From: Chloroflexota bacterium
GTDB taxonomy: Bacteria > Chloroflexota > FW602-bin22 > JACPRP01
Direction: 5' to 3'
NCBI GenBank assembly: GCA_016210495.1
Contig: JACQUC010000117.1
Span: 1 to 14,163, forward strand
DNA length: 14,163 nucleotides
Shown here: piece by piece, positions 14,156 to 14,163 of the stretch
Numbering within the stretch: the first letter of the stretch is position 1
How the letters are laid out: every line of letters starts with the position of its first letter
Notes under the pieces: model-generated
Seen by the model: the letters and a program-made list of their open reading frames with translations, nothing else
Database searches by the model: none
Told to the model about the DNA's origin: nothing
Program-made: the position numbers and the translations under genes

Positions 14156-14163
14156 CAGGCCGC

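Noticed and set aside
1..14163. CRISPR array, tRNA, rRNA or intact insertion sequence
   Set aside because: No regular repeat-spacer pattern, no cloverleaf or rRNA core sequences, and no transposase with terminal inverted repeats was seen on either strand.

Overview
The window looks like a piece of chromosome from an uncultured Chloroflexota-type bacterium, perhaps the Dehalococcoidia or a related class. This is inferred from the GC-rich codon use, the Ser/Thr-kinase-plus-AAA-ATPase signalling protein, the short palindromes between genes, and a GreA protein with an integrase-like N-terminus. The phylum is a moderate-confidence guess and the class a weak one. No tRNA, rRNA, CRISPR array or intact insertion sequence was seen.

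Layout. (1) 1-3119, minus strand: the first ~1039 codons of a giant signalling protein of the Ser/Thr kinase + AAA ATPase (HstK-like) type. Its C-terminus lies beyond base 1, and its kinase head lacks the catalytic Asp. (2) 3120-3949: a mostly empty upstream region, then two small uncharacterised plus-strand ORFs (51 and 105 aa). (3) 3950-6354: a membrane-anchored alpha/beta hydrolase and an S41 (CtpA-like) peptidase whose usual catalytic Lys is Thr. (4) 6355-7251: a phased GCAAAG/CTTTGC inverted repeat, then a MazEF-type toxin-antitoxin pair with a good promoter and an overlapping palindromic operator. (5) 7252-10528: a promoter and a long stem-loop leader, then plsX, fabF and a NERD-like membrane protein in a tight row. 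This is a lipid-synthesis operon with an unexplained third gene. (6) 10529-11466: GC-rich palindromes, then a GreA-type transcript-cleavage factor carrying about 110 extra N-terminal residues that resemble the DNA-binding SAM-like domain of tyrosine recombinases. (7) 11467-12718: a perfect palindrome separating convergent genes, then on the minus strand a CorA-type metal channel and, upstream of it, a 63-aa two-helix membrane protein. (8) 12719-14163: a divergent promoter region, an AraC-family regulator with a CdaR-like middle domain, and a terminal hairpin.

How the genes fit together. PlsX makes acyl-phosphate from acyl-ACP for phospholipid synthesis, and FabF extends acyl-ACP. Expression of this pair probably starts from a promoter whose -35 box overlaps the end of the toxin gene. 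The AraC regulator is divergent from the small-membrane-protein/corA pair and could control it, but this rests on position alone.

The best candidates for something undescribed are the recombinase-domain-GreA fusion, the S41 peptidase with an altered dyad, the pseudokinase-headed ATPase, and the structured leader in front of plsX. I did not find a clearly new multi-gene system.
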